64,000 nt of DNA from Enterovibrio sp. JCM 19048 (GTDB lineage Bacteria > Pseudomonadota > Gammaproteobacteria > Enterobacterales > Vibrionaceae). How positions within the stretch are numbered: the first letter of the stretch is position 1; each line of letters opens with the position of its first letter. The notes under the pieces are model-generated. The model saw only the letters and a list, made by a program, of their open reading frames with translations, had not been told where the DNA came from and did no database searches. Both the position numbers and the translations under genes were made by a program. Positions 18,833 through 28,930 of this stretch are shown piece by piece. The stretch covers positions 1 to 64,000 of the forward strand of contig BAXE01000010.1 of NCBI GenBank assembly GCA_001310415.1, written 5' to 3'.

Positions 18833-19356
18833 AGGGAAAGAAAGCGTTACTCTTGGTTACCTTGGTGTTTGTTTTACCGGTTGCCATGGCCAAACTGGTG
18901 CTCGAAATGGGCTGGTTCCATAAAGGTGTCACCAATAACGGAGAACTTCTGGCCGAAGCTGTGCAGGCAGACTGGCTGCCTCACACCGGCCAGTGGCGGT
19001 TAGTTTATGCGCTGAACGGTGACTGCGATCGCCGCTGCGAAAGCGCCCTGTTCCAGTTGAATCAAATCCCTGTCGCGGTAGGACGTGAGCGCGACAGGGT
19101 GGCCAGTATCCTCCTCACCCCGCCGTCGGCCGGTGTGACACAGGGCGACAATGTCACCCTGCAGGAAATGGATGCTGTGCAGCAGCAGGACATTGCTGCC
19201 CTTCCTTACGCAGACGCTGCCATCTACCTCGTCGACCCACTGAATAATCTGATCCTTGCCTATCCCGTCCCGGAAGAGGAAACGGCACAGATCACCCAGA
19301 GCAAAGGGCTTTTGAGCGACCTTCGCAAACTGATGAAACTGTCCAAAGTGGGTTGA
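18829..19356 (+). CDS. Uncharacterised membrane-anchored protein of the oxidase operon, CxxxC motif
   Basis: 175 residues, one N-terminal helix (ALLLVTLVFVLPVAMA), then a periplasmic domain. WRLVYALNGDCDRRCESAL recalls the CxxxC copper site and preceding strand of Sco1/thioredoxin-like proteins, and AIYLVDPLNNLILAYP resembles the Sco1 strand that precedes its conserved His, though no clear His follows. Similar unnamed proteins sit between SURF1 and ctaA in pseudomonad and vibrio cox operons. It may be a degenerate Sco-like factor. Overlaps SURF1 by ATGA. Identity as an assembly protein is inferred from position. Confidence 0.7.
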   Translation: MKGKKALLLVTLVFVLPVAMAKLVLEMGWFHKGVTNNGELLAEAVQADWLPHTGQWRLVYALNGDCDRRCESALFQLNQIPVAVGRERDRVASILLTPPSAGVTQGDNVTLQEMDAVQQQDIAALPYADAAIYLVDPLNNLILAYPVPEEETAQITQSKGLLSDLRKLMKLSKVG

Positions 19357-19370
19357 GGAAGAGGGTGAAT

Positions 19371-20428
19371 ATGGATAAAGAAAAACGCTATCTGGCTCTT
19401 ATCTATGGTGCATTACTGCTTTCCGTCATCGTGGTTGGGTTGGGTGCTACACCCGTTTAACCGAAGCCGGGCTGGGTTGCGGACTGGCCGGGATGCTATG
19501 GCTTTCTCACCGTGCCACATTCAGAAGAAAAAATCGCAAAGGCGACAGAAGCTTTTCCCCACGCGCCGGTGGAAGTCCACAAAGCCTGGAATGAAATGAT
19601 CCACCGCTATGTGGCGGGTACGCTTGGGTTGGTGATTGCCGCGATTGCTGTGCTGGCATGGCGTGTCCCAGGGCGTTACCGCTTGTTGCCCACTTTGCTG
19701 GTGGGCGTGGTGTGCTTTCAGGCCGCGCTGGGGATGTGGACGGTCACCATGAACCTGATGCCGGTGGTGGTGATGGGGCACCTGCTGGGCGGCTTTACCA
19801 CAGTCACCCTACTTTTTCTGCTGGCCTTAATGGAACGAAGGCGCATCGATAGCACCATACAGCAAGACTGTGATGCTGCTGGGCGTCCGGCAATAGGCGG
19901 AAAGCTCAAAGCCTTGAGTCTCGCGGCGCTGCTGGCGGTGGTGATGCAGATAGCACTTGGCGGCTGGACATCCGCCAACTACGCGGCACTGGTATGTACC
20001 CAGCTTCCGGTATGCGAAGTGGATTGGGTGGAAAAATATGACCCCGATGCCTTCCATCCGGTGAGTCCGGAAAATCACACTTACCAATATGGCGTGCTGG
20101 GGTTTGATCAGCGGGTGACTATCCATGCTACCCACGCCTGGGTGCCATGTTGGTAACCGCATTGGTGTTGCTGCTTGCAGTTGCGGTTAAAAAGCCGTTG
20201 GGGAGTGGGGCGTCATGGGTGCTCGGTGCGGCGCTGGCGCTGCAAATCACCCTCGGTGTGACCAATGTTGTGGCTTATTTACCGTTGCCGGTAGCCGTCG
20301 CCCACAATCTTGGTGGTTTACTACTGTTGCTGATGACAGTGCGCACTGTGCTTGGGGTTTTCTCTCCACGGCCTTTGACGGCAACCACTTCTTCACTCCG
20401 GGATACTGGGAGGTTAAGCCATGGCTAA
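19371..20428 (+). CDS. ctaA: Haem A synthase CtaA/Cox15 (three frameshifts)
   Basis: Oxidises the haem O methyl group to make haem A for the oxidase. ATG at 19371 gives [21 protein letters not shown]. Corrected text reads [22 protein letters not shown], the family signature, then [30 protein letters not shown] and [13 protein letters not shown]. Breaks: one G near 19447, two C from a CCC near 19480 and one C near 20137. Corrected length is 353 residues with about eight helices. The end overlaps ctaB by 8 bases. Confidence 0.9.
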
Positions 20429-21336
20429 ATCATCATCGCCTTCGCTCACCAACAGAGTTTCCACTGCAGGAATACCGCACTGGCGGGATTACCTTGAGCT
20501 CACCAAGCCCAAAGTGGTCGCTATGCTACTGCTGACGGCTATGGTGGGAATGTGCCTTGCCGTGCCTGCCTTGCCACCTGCCACGTCGTTGTGCTGGGTT
20601 TGCTCGGGATTGGCATGCAATCTGCGGCGGCAGCAGTGTTTAACCATGTGATTGACAGGCGTATTGACCAGAAGATGCAGCGAACCATTCACCGTCCAGT
20701 TGCCAAGGGAAGAGTAGGTACAACGCAGGCATTGATGTTCGGTTGCCTGCTGATGGTGGCGGGCTTCGCGGTTCTCTGGATCTTGAATGCGCTGGTTGCC
20801 TGGCTGACCTTCGCCAGCCTCATTGGTTATGCGCTGGTGTACACGGTCTGGCTGAAACATGCCACGCCGCAGAATATTGTGATTGGCGGTCTGGCCGGGG
20901 CGATGCCGCCGCTGCTTGGCTGGGTAGCCGTGACCGGAACGCTTGACCCTCATGCGCTGTTGCTGGTGATGCTGATTTTTACCTGGACGCCACCGCATTT
21001 CTGGGCGCTCGCTATTCACCGCGAGAAAGATTACGCCAAAGCGGGCGTGCCAATGTTGCCTGTGACCCACGGCATTGAATTTACCAAAACCATGATTTTG
21101 CTCTACACCATGCTGCTGGTTGTCGTTGGCTTGTTGCCCTGGCTTGCAGGCATGAGCGGCGTGATTTATCTCGTCGGCAGTCTGGCGCTCAACCTGGGTT
21201 TTGTCTGGTACGCCTGGCAGCTCAAATTCGCCGATCGCAAAGGGCTGGCGTGGCAAACCTTCAAATATTCTATCTGCACGTGTTCGGGCTTTTTGTCGCC
21301 CTTCTGGCGGATCATGCGTGGTATGCTCTGACTTAG
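20421..21336 (+). CDS. ctaB: Protohaem IX farnesyltransferase CtaB/CyoE (two frameshifts)
   Basis: Adds the farnesyl group to haem B to form haem O, the substrate of CtaA. UbiA-fold membrane protein with [36 protein letters not shown] (first Asp-rich motif), [19 protein letters not shown] and [12 protein letters not shown] base is missing near 20587 (corrected [18 protein letters not shown]) and another near 21274, where restoring it moves the end to [17 protein letters not shown] with stop at 21336. Corrected length is 305 residues. Last gene of the oxidase operon. Confidence 0.9.
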
Positions 21337-21366
21337 TATCACAACGCATGAAACTGGCAGGCAAGG

Positions 21367-21880
21367 ATGTCTCACTCAACCCTTTCATTTTCAACGCCGC
21401 GGCTCGAAGCCGCGGCGTTGTTGTCAGCGACTGTTCCCCCGGCCTTTGCCGGAGAACTTGCGGCGCTGCTCACCCCGGCAGTCAAACAGCATTTACCCCC
21501 TGATATTCAGGCCGCATCAGATGCCCACGCTGCCAGCCGCTGGCTGAAGGCGACTCGTGAAGAGGCGGATTTCCTTGCCGTGACTGAGCGCGAAAGCCAC
21601 ACGCTGGTGGGGTTTATCCTGCTGTATTCAGAAGTTAATACGGACCAGATGCTGAACCTGCGCCTTGGTTATGTGATTGGTGAGCCTGGCAGGGAAGGGT
21701 TATGCCAGTGAAATGCTGGCCGGTCTGGTTGAAGCTTGCCACGCTGCTGGTGACATTGCTTCGTTGTCGGGAGGGGCTGACGCGGAAAACATAGCGTCTA
21801 TCCGGGTGCTCGAGAAAAACGGCTTTGTCCGCGACAGCGAATCATCGGGTGGTACCGTCTTTTTAACCCGCCGCTTCTGA
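21367..21880 (+). CDS. GNAT-family N-acetyltransferase, RimJ/RimL-like (two frameshifts)
   Basis: 171 residues after correction. The GNAT core shows in LVGFILLYSE, LNLRLGYVIGEPWQGKGYAS (motif A, Q/RxxGxG/A type) and ASIRVLEKNGFVRD near the C-terminus, as in RimJ/RimL-type acetyltransferases. Two bases are lost within ten positions, near 21684 (T) and 21694 (A); both are needed to recreate the acetyl-CoA loop. Substrate unknown. It lies between ctaB and the DinF-like gene. Confidence 0.8.
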
Positions 21881-21918
21881 TAAACTCCGGTCAACTGATT
21901 GAACTTCTGAGCCAATTT

Positions 21919-23260
21919 ATGCTGTCTGCGCTTCGACAAAAGGCCCTGCACGTGCGGGTGTTCTCCCTCGCTTTTCCCATGGTGCTCTCCAATATCACTG
22001 TGCCTTTACTTGGCTGGTGGATGCGGCGGTTATCGGCCATCTCGATCACGCCTGGTATCTTGGCGGAGTAGCCGTCGGTAGCACCATGATTGCTGTAACC
22101 TTCTGGGTACTCGGCTTTTTGCGCATGGCAACCACGGGTCTGACGGCGCAGGCCTATGGCGCCAATGACAAAACCGGCCTTGCCAATGTTTTCCTGCAGG
22201 GGCTGTCGCTGGCCTGGTTGCTGGCGCTTGCCATTGTTGCCCTGCATCCGCTGATTTCAGATCTGGTGTTCAGCTACAGTGATGCCAGCACGGAAGTGAA
22301 GCGCTATGCCGACGAATATTTTTCGGTGCGGATCTGGAGTGCACCGGCGGCGCTGACCAACCTGGTGATCATGGGTTGGCTGCTCGGCGCACAGAACGCC
22401 AAAAAGCCGATGATGCTGCTTATTCTGATTAACGTTATCAATATCGTGCTGGATGTGTTGTTCGTGGTCGGCTTTGGCTGGAAAGTGCAGGGTGCGGCAG
22501 CGGCAAGTGTGATTGCCGATTACAGCGGTATGGCGCTGGGACTTTATTTTGTCGCCCAGCGTTGGCAGCGCGAACTGTTGCCTTCACCATTTGAACAATG
22601 GAAGAAGGCCTCCTCCGGCATGGGACGTCTGCTGAAACTCAACCGGGACATTTTCCTGCGAAGCCTGTGCCTGCAACTGGCGTTTACCTTTATGACGTTT
22701 CAGGCGCGACCCTGGGTGATGACGTGGTAGCGGCCAACGCGGTGCTGATGAACTTCCTGATGCTGGTCTCGTTTGCCATGGACGGCTTTGCCTATGCCAT
22801 GGAAGCCATGGTGGGCAAAGCTGTGGGTGCGAAAAACCGCGATGAATTGCTCGATTCCCTGACTGCAACAACCTTCTGGAGCCTGATCATTTCCCTTTTG
22901 ATCACTGCCGCTTTCCTCGTTGGTGGCAATGCCATTGTCGAGCTTATTTCGGACATTCCTGCCGTGCGGGAGCAGGCAATGATTTATCTGCCATGGCTGA
23001 TTGCCATGCCGCTGGTTTCGATGTGGTGTTTTCTGCTGGATGGGGTGTTTATCGGGGCGACACGGGGGCGCGAAATGCGCAATACCATGTTTGTCGCCAT
23101 GGCCGGCTTTTTTGCGATTTGGTGGTCGTTAAGCAGTTTGGGTAATCATGCGCTTTGGGCGGCCATGTTGGGGTTTATGGCGCTGCGCGGGCTGACGCTG
23201 GGGACTTTGTTTGTTTACCAGTGGCGTCACCAAACCTTCCTGACTGCATCACATGGATAG
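21919..23260 (+). CDS. dinF: MATE-family efflux transporter, DinF-like (two frameshifts)
   Basis: Sodium- or proton-driven multidrug exporter family. ATG at 21919 gives MLSALRQKALHVRVFSLAFP. Typical MATE text includes AFPMVLSNITVPLLGLVDAAVIG, MATTGLTAQAYGAND and, in the second half, FAMDGFAYAMEAMVGKAVGAK; twelve helices. A C is missing near 22012 and a base near 22711. Corrected length is 447 residues. In enterics dinF sits directly after lexA and is SOS-induced; here the oxidase operon separates them and no SOS box was seen upstream, so SOS control is doubtful. Confidence 0.85.
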
Positions 23261-23270
23261 GAAGAGAAAT

Positions 23271-23296
23271 AAAAAAGGCGCCACCGGCGCCTTTTC
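23271..23296. terminator. Terminator between dinF-like gene and nfuA
   Basis: AAAAAAGGCGCC ACC GGCGCCTTTT hairpin between convergent genes. Confidence 0.85.
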
Positions 23297-23311
23297 CAAT
23301 TCGATCCACAC

Positions 23312-23896
23312 TTAGTAGTAAGAGTGATCACCGTGCGCGTGTTCAGTCACATCGCGTACCGCGTTCAGCTCACCGCTGAATTCTTCCAGCAGTTGCTTCT
23401 CGATACCGTCTTTCAGGGTAACGTCAACCATTGAACAGCCATTACAACCGCCGCCAAACTGGATGACAGCAACGCCATCCTCGGTGATTTCAATCAGGTT
23501 GATGTGACCGCCGTGGCCTGCCAGCTGAGGGTTTACCTGAGTCTGGATAACGTATTCCACGCGCTCCATCAGTGGGGCGTCATCAGACACTTTACGCATT
23601 TTTGCGTTGGGTGCTTTCAGGGTCAGTTGTGTGCCCATCTTGTCAGTGACGAAATCAATCTCTGCATCTTCCAGAAATGGAAGGCTCAGCTCATCCACAT
23701 ACGCGGAGAAACCGTTGAAGCTGATTTCGGTGTCGGTCGCTTCCACTGCATCCTGAGGGCAGTAAGAAACGCCGCATTCTGCATTTTGCGTGCCTGGGTT
23801 AACCACGAATACGCGGATATTAGTGCCTTCTGGTTGCTGCTCTAGCAACTTCACAAAATGGCTTTGTGCATTTTCTGAAATAATAATTTGTGACAC
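23312..23896 (-). CDS. nfuA: Fe-S biogenesis protein NfuA
   Basis: Carrier that passes 4Fe-4S clusters to client enzymes, important under oxidative stress or iron limitation. 194 residues: an N-terminal degenerate A-type domain ([20 protein letters not shown]) and a C-terminal NifU-like domain with the cluster motif [19 protein letters not shown] (CxxC). Length agrees with E. coli NfuA (191). It is followed on the same strand by nothing close; upstream lies the comF/gntX gene, the same neighbours as in E. coli (gntX-nfuA). Frame intact. Confidence 0.96.
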   Translation of the reverse strand: MSQIIISENAQSHFVKLLEQQPEGTNIRVFVVNPGTQNAECGVSYCPQDAVEATDTEISFNGFSAYVDELSLPFLEDAEIDFVTDKMGTQLTLKAPNAKMRKVSDDAPLMERVEYVIQTQVNPQLAGHGGHINLIEITEDGVAVIQFGGGCNGCSMVDVTLKDGIEKQLLEEFSGELNAVRDVTEHAHGDHSYY

Positions 23897-23993
23897 GGTT
23901 TCTTACCTGATTTATCCGTTAACTGATGACATTGTACGCTTGTTTTCTTTCACTATCACCCCTGAAGCAGTGCGGTTTCTTGCGCTGCAGTGA

Positions 23994-24673
23994 CTAATCC
24001 GCTGGTGGCGGGGTGCGGCAAACACAATATATATCGATGCGTTTTACACCGTGCCCGCGCAGCAGGCGGCAGAGCTGGTTGAGTGTGGTGCCGGTGGTGA
24101 CAATATCGTCGACAAGGGCAATGTGCTCAGGCATTACCCCTTTGATTGAAAAAGCGTTATTGAGATTGCTTAACCGTGATTGTCGGTTCAATCCCTGCTG
24201 CTGGCGAGTGGCACGATCGCGTTTTAAGACATTGGCTCATATTGCACCTGCAACTGCCGCGCAAGGTGATGCGCCAGCACATTGCTGTGGTTAAAGCCGC
24301 GCCGCCAATGCCGTTGCCATTGCATGGGAACCGGTAGCAATACTGGCGCAGGTTGGTCGATTTCTGTCGCCAGCAGTTTGGCAAGAGAGGGCGCAAGCCA
24401 GTAGTGTCCCTGATACTTAAAGCGGTGCAACAGCTTGTCGTAGGGAAAGGTGTAACTGCTGACGCAACTGAGGCTATTCCACAAAGGGGGCGATTTCAGG
24501 CAGCGGCCACAGCTCTCCATTTCATAGGGTGTCGGTAAACCGCAGTGCAAACAGCGCGGGGGACGCGGCAAATTCGCGTGGCAGCTTTTGCACCAGGGGT
24601 ATTGATGCTGATCCAACCTGTGATGACAAAGCTGACAGCGTAGCGGCAGGGCACGTAAGATAGCGCTGAACAT
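23994..24673 (-). CDS. gntX: ComF/GntX-family phosphoribosyltransferase-like protein (one frameshift)
   Basis: ComF-family proteins are linked to DNA uptake and use of DNA as nutrient. 226 residues from ATG at 24673 (MFSAILRALPLRCQLCHHRL). An N-terminal zinc-finger-like region has CQLC, CKSC, CLHC and CGRC pairs; the C-terminal phosphoribosyl pyrophosphate loop is ALVDDIVTTGTTL. A base is missing near 24227; correction gives EPMVLKRDRATRQQQGLNRQ. A longer in-frame start at 24724 would overlap bioH and is not preferred. Divergent from bioH, as in E. coli. Confidence 0.88.
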
Positions 24674-24713
24674 CAAGGATATGCTTGTTGATAGACGAAT
24701 GTAGGCAGTGTAA

Positions 24714-25496
24714 ATGACGACCAAACTCTACTGGCACACGGAAGGCCAAGGCTCCGATCTGATTCTCATTCATGGCTGGGGGATGAACAGTGCCGTGTGG
24801 CAAAACATCCTGCCGGCTCTCACGCCGCACTACCGCGTCCATTGTGTGGACTTGCCCGGCTACGGTTTCAGCCAACCCACTGACAGCTTCTCGCTTGAGG
24901 AAATGGCACAGTGCTTGCTTAATAATTCACCGCAGGGATCGGTATGGGCCGGTTGGTCGCTGGGGGGCATGATTGCCACCCAAGCCGCACTTCTCGCACC
25001 TGAGCGTGTGAAAGGGTTGGTGACCATTGCCAGCTCTCCCCGGTTTGCTGCAGAACACGGATGGCGAGGGATTAAACCCGAGGTATTGCAGGCGTTTACG
25101 AAACAGTTGGCTGACGACTTCACGACGACAGTTGAACGTTTTATGGCGCTTCAGGCAATGGGGAGCCCAACAGCAAGGCAAGATATTAAGTGGTTAAAGC
25201 AGGCGGTCCTCTCTCACCCGTCGCCGCAACCCGAGGCGCTTAGCGCTGGCCTTAATATTCTTGCCGATGCTGACTTGCGGCCCCGATTGCGTGAAATCTC
25301 AATGCCTTGGCTGAGAATGTACGGTCGGCTGGATGGCCTTGTGCCGGTAAAAGTGGCACAAGAGCTAGATGTTCTGGCACCGCAGTCGCAGCGGCAAATT
25401 TTTGCCAACGCATCGCACGCACCGTTTATCTCGGATCCCGACCATTTTTCCCAGGCGTTACTGGCCTTTTGCGGAGAATGTTTGCCGTCCTGTTAA
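24714..25496 (+). CDS. bioH: Pimeloyl-ACP methyl ester carboxylesterase BioH
   Basis: Alpha/beta hydrolase that removes the methyl ester to release pimeloyl-ACP for biotin synthesis. 260 residues with the oxyanion region LILIHGWGMNSAVWQ, the nucleophile in WAGWSLGGMIA (Ser near residue 82), the acid Asp in GRLDGLVP and the catalytic His in ANASHAPFISDP. Length matches E. coli (256). No frameshift. Positioned divergently from gntX. Confidence 0.95.
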   Translation: MTTKLYWHTEGQGSDLILIHGWGMNSAVWQNILPALTPHYRVHCVDLPGYGFSQPTDSFSLEEMAQCLLNNSPQGSVWAGWSLGGMIATQAALLAPERVKGLVTIASSPRFAAEHGWRGIKPEVLQAFTKQLADDFTTTVERFMALQAMGSPTARQDIKWLKQAVLSHPSPQPEALSAGLNILADADLRPRLREISMPWLRMYGRLDGLVPVKVAQELDVLAPQSQRQIFANASHAPFISDPDHFSQALLAFCGECLPSC

Positions 25497-25527
25497 TGGA
25501 AAGTGGCGAAATAAAGTGAATCGGGGC

Positions 25528-25554
25528 TAAATTTTATACCGAAGCTGCCGATAC
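25528..25554 (+). promoter_or_regulatory. Near-consensus sigma-28 (FliA) flagellar promoter
   Basis: TAAATTTT (25528-25535), an 11-base spacer and GCCGATAC (25547-25554) match the FliA consensus TAAAGTTT-N11-GCCGATAA at 14 of 16 positions with exact spacing. It lies 40 bases before the ATG of the small gene at 25595 and after the bioH stop, so it is placed correctly to drive that gene. Matched by eye from the known enteric consensus; no transcript evidence. Confidence 0.7.
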
Positions 25555-25594
25555 TTTATTCAAGTTACTTGCTATGGAATCAGGAGAGACCATA

Positions 25595-25927
25595 ATGAAT
25601 ATAGGTAACGTTGGGTATTCTCAGAATCCTTACGCCAAACCCACGTCTGTGAACAACGCAGCAAAAGCGGAGCAGGTGCAGGGAAATGAGAATGCAAAAC
25701 AGTCTTACGCACAGGTCGCCAAGGAAGTGTCTGAAGGTAAGGCTGTTAACAAAACAACGGAAGCCGAAGGCAAGACATCTTCGTCTCAAGTTGAGTCTTT
25801 CACTTATGGGGCACTGGGCATGGACCATCCCGATGAAGTGAAAAGCAACGACGATGCTGCGTATTCCGCCGGTCAGGTGCTGTCAGCACTGGGTACCATT
25901 GGTGGACTGATCGCAGTATTGGTCTAG
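25595..25927 (+). CDS. Uncharacterised small protein behind a sigma-28-type promoter
   Basis: I do not recognise this family. ATG at 25595 follows CAGGAGAG; a start at 25574 is possible but worse placed. The 110-residue product has no Cys, no N-terminal signal or long hydrophobic helix. It is rich in Asn, Ala, Glu and Lys, with NPYAKP near the start, and ends in a mildly hydrophobic tail (YSAGQVLSALGTIGGLIAVLV). The FliA-like promoter upstream suggests expression with late flagellar or chemotaxis genes. A second unknown gene follows after 97 bases and may belong to the same transcript. Confidence 0.65.
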   Translation: MNIGNVGYSQNPYAKPTSVNNAAKAEQVQGNENAKQSYAQVAKEVSEGKAVNKTTEAEGKTSSSQVESFTYGALGMDHPDEVKSNDDAAYSAGQVLSALGTIGGLIAVLV

Positions 25928-25956
25928 TTTCGCTATAGAGATATAGCACGCGCATT

Positions 25957-25973
25957 CGCGGGGTTTCCCCGCG
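25957..25973 (+). other. GC-rich hairpin between two unknown genes
   Basis: CGCGGGG TTT CCCCGCG, 29 bases after the stop of the gene at 25595 and without a T-run. It may stabilise the upstream mRNA end or reduce read-through to the gene at 26025. Confidence 0.5.
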
Positions 25974-26024
25974 CTATGCTCGCTGGCGACAAGGCCTTCG
26001 GTCGATGTTTGGAGTAACATTGGC

Positions 26025-26498
26025 ATGAACATTTCGCCCGCAAACGTCAGCATACCGGCTGTCGTACCGTCAGTGAACCCGCCAACGGAGCAAGTTGCGC
26101 GGGAAAATCGCGTGCGCGAAAAAATTGTCCCTGCACGCCAACCCAATGCCAGCGCCGAAGAAAAGCCGGTTACACAGGAAGAGAAGCAACTTCGCAAGCC
26201 TTCCTGGGATGCTTCTGAGCATCCGGATTACGCCGAGCTCTCCCGCCAGCCCCGTCAGTTTGACGGCGCGCAGTTTGCCGCCCATGAAACACTCAGCCAG
26301 CTCTCATCGATGCTGTCTAGCGACGCCTATGTGCCGCAAAATGAAAACGGCTATGCGATGAAACTCAAGTTGCCGAAGGAAGTGCTGGATAAAATCGAAG
26401 CCCTGAAAGACTCCCAGCGAACGGGTGCTGTGGTGGCGATGCGCTACCAGCAATCGTCGGTGGCCAATGTGCCGTCAGAAGTGCTGATCGTTATCTAG
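26025..26498 (+). CDS. Uncharacterised protein downstream of the sigma-28-linked gene
   Basis: Not recognised. 157 residues from ATG at 26025 (GGAG nearby upstream). The first ~60 residues are Pro/Glu/Lys-rich and probably disordered (SIPAVVPSVNPPTEQVAREN). The C-terminal half looks folded (AAHETLSQLSSMLSSDAYVP, then LKLPKEVLDKIEALKDSQ). No signal, membrane segment or Cys. It is followed by a terminator, so it likely ends the transcript that may begin at the FliA-like promoter. Function unknown. Confidence 0.65.
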   Translation: MNISPANVSIPAVVPSVNPPTEQVARENRVREKIVPARQPNASAEEKPVTQEEKQLRKPSWDASEHPDYAELSRQPRQFDGAQFAAHETLSQLSSMLSSDAYVPQNENGYAMKLKLPKEVLDKIEALKDSQRTGAVVAMRYQQSSVANVPSEVLIVI

Positions 26499-26510
26499 CA
26501 AAGCCCAAAT

Positions 26511-26545
26511 AAAAAACAGCGCCGGTTGGCGCTGTTTTTGTTTTT
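26511..26545. terminator. Terminator between the unknown pair and tex
   Basis: AAAACAGCGCC GGTT GGCGCTGTTTTT with flanking A and T runs, between convergent genes. Confidence 0.88.
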
Positions 26546-26562
26546 ACCGCTCAGTGAGCCGC

Positions 26563-28892
26563 TTAGTTGCGTTTGGCTTTGGCAAACGCATCGGCAAAGG
26601 CACCGCCAAACGGCGATGGGGCATTGTTGCCACCGCGCGGTTTGTCGCTGCGGTTGTTGCCACTAAAGCTGCGTTCCTGATTACGTGGGCGTGGTTCGCG
26701 TGCCGGTTTGCTGTCTGAACCCGGCTCCTCGCTCAGGCGCATCGACAGAGCAATACGCTTGCGCTGCAAGTCCACTTCCATCACTTTCACTTTCACCACG
26801 TCACCGGCTTTCACCACTTCGCGCGGATCGGAGATGAATTTGTCGGAAAGGGCGGAAATGTGCACCAGACCATCCTGATGCACGCCAACATCGACGAACG
26901 CGCCGAAATTGGTCACGTTGGTGATCACACCTTCCAGCACCATGCCCGGGATCAGTCTTTCACTTCGTTCACGCCATCGGCAAAGGTCGCGGTTTTGAAT
27001 TCTGGACGCGGGTCGCGACCCGGTTTGCCAAGTTCAGCCAGAATGTCGGTCACGGTTGGGATACCGAAGGTATCGTCTGCGTAATCCGACGCTTTCAGGG
27101 CGCGCAGGAAGTCGAAATTGCCAATCATGGCATCCACCGCCTTGCCGGATTTCTCTGCAATGCGTTTGACGACCGGATACGCTTCCGGGTGCACCGCTGA
27201 GCCGTCGAGCGGGTTTTTGCCGTTCATCACGCGCAGGAAGCCTGCACACTGTTCGAATGCTTTTGGCCCCAAACGCGGCACTTTCAGCAGGGTTTTACGG
27301 TCTTCAAAACGGCCGTTTTCATCTCGGAAGGCAACGATATTGGCGGCCATGGTGGTCGACAGGCCTGCCACACGGGTCAGGAGCGCTGCCGAGGCACTGT
27401 TCACGTCCACACCGACGGCGTTTACACAATCTTCGACGACCGCATCCAGACGTTTCGCCAGTTGGCTTTGGCTTACATCGTGCTGGTACTGGCCCACACC
27501 GATGGATTTCGGATCGATTTTCACCAGCTCTGCCAGTGGGTCTTGCAGCCGGCGGGCGATAGAAACCGCGCCGCGCAGCGACACGTCGAGCCCCGGGAAT
27601 TCTGCTGCCGCCAGCTCTGATGCCGAGTAAACCGACGCACCGGCTTCGCTGACCATCACAGTCTGGATTTTCTCACCGGCGTCTTTAAGCATGCCTGCGA
27701 CAAAAGCGTCGGTTTCACGGGAAGCGGTGCCGTTGCCGATGGCAATCAAGTCCACGCCGTGTTTTTTCACCAGCGCCATCACCACGCGCGCTGATTCCGC
27801 AATCTTGTTCTGCGGCGGGGTCGGGTAGATGGTGGCGGTATCTAAAAGCTTACCTGTGTTGTCGACCACGGCCACTTTACAGCCGGTGCGAAGCCTGGGT
27901 CGATACCCAGGGTGCAGCGCGGGCCAGCAGGTGCTGCCATCAGCAAGTCTTTCAGGTTGTCGGCAAAGACCTTGATGCGTCGGTTTCTGCTATCTCGCGC
28001 AGGTTGCCCATCAGCTCGGTTTCCATGTGCATCAAAATCTTGATACGCCATGCAAAGCTCACCACCTGCTTGCGCCAGCGGTCTGCAGCGGCAGAGCCGA
28101 TGTTTACACCGAAGTGGTCACAGATAATGGTTTCGCAGTATGAGCCGGTAGATTTTTCATCCTGACCCGGGTCGGCATTCAGTGACAGCTGCAGGATGCC
28201 TTCGTTGCGGCCACGGAACATGGCCAGCGCGCGGTGCGACGGCACTTTGCTCAGCAGTTCATCGTGGGTGAAGTAGTCTTTAAACTTCGCGCCTTCCTCT
28301 TCCTTGCCTGCCACTACGCGGGACTGGATTTCCGCATGCTGGTTCAGGTGACGGCGGATTTTATCTAGCAGCGCGGCATCTTCGGCGAACTGTTCCATCA
28401 GGATGGCACGGGCGCCGTCCAGCACGGCTTTGGTATCGGCAAAGCCTGCTTCAGCGTTGAAGTATTTCGCCGCTTCCAATTCCGGGTCGTGATCAGGCTG
28501 TTCCCACAGCAGGGTCGCCAGCGGTTCGATACCGGCTTCAATGGCGATCTGGCCTTTGGTTCGGCGCTTGGGTTTGTACGGTAGGTACAAGTCTTCCAGA
28601 CGGTTTTTGCTGTCAGCGTCGAGGATGTCTTTTTTCAGCGCGTCGGTCAGTTTGCCTTGCTCATCAATGGATTTGAGGATCACCTGGCGGCGGTCTTCCA
28701 GTTCACGCAGGTAACCTAAACGTGATTCGAGATTTCGCAGCTGGGTGTCATCCAGCCGTTGGTGACCTCTTTACGGTAGCGGGCGATAAACGGAACCGTG
28801 TTGCCATCATCAAGCAGGGTAACCGCAGCAGTTACCTGCGCTTCGCGGACATTCAGTTCATTGGCGATTTGTTGGTAAATGGAAGTAGTCAT
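26563..28892 (-). CDS. tex: RNA-binding transcription accessory protein Tex (four frameshifts)
   Basis: Conserved S1-domain protein related to Spt6. ATG at 28892 gives [20 protein letters not shown]. The text follows E. coli Yhg[41 protein letters not shown], the RuvC-like part [12 protein letters not shown], helix-hairpin-helix [16 protein letters not shown]1 domain [17 protein letters not shown] and a basic Gly/Arg tail. Lost bases near 28754, 27976, 27890 and 26956 (each CC to C or AA to A) restore 777 residues (E. coli 773). Four breaks in one gene could suggest decay, but each is a single homopolymer loss and all domains are intact. Confidence 0.93.
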
Positions 28893-28930
28893 GCTGTTCC
28901 TTGAATGCGTTATCACGCCGGGGCGCGTTA

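Noticed and set aside
20489-21394. 301-residue open frame antisense to ctaB
   Set aside because: Its complement codes the clear CtaB protein; the antisense product is His/Gln/Arg-rich shadow sequence.
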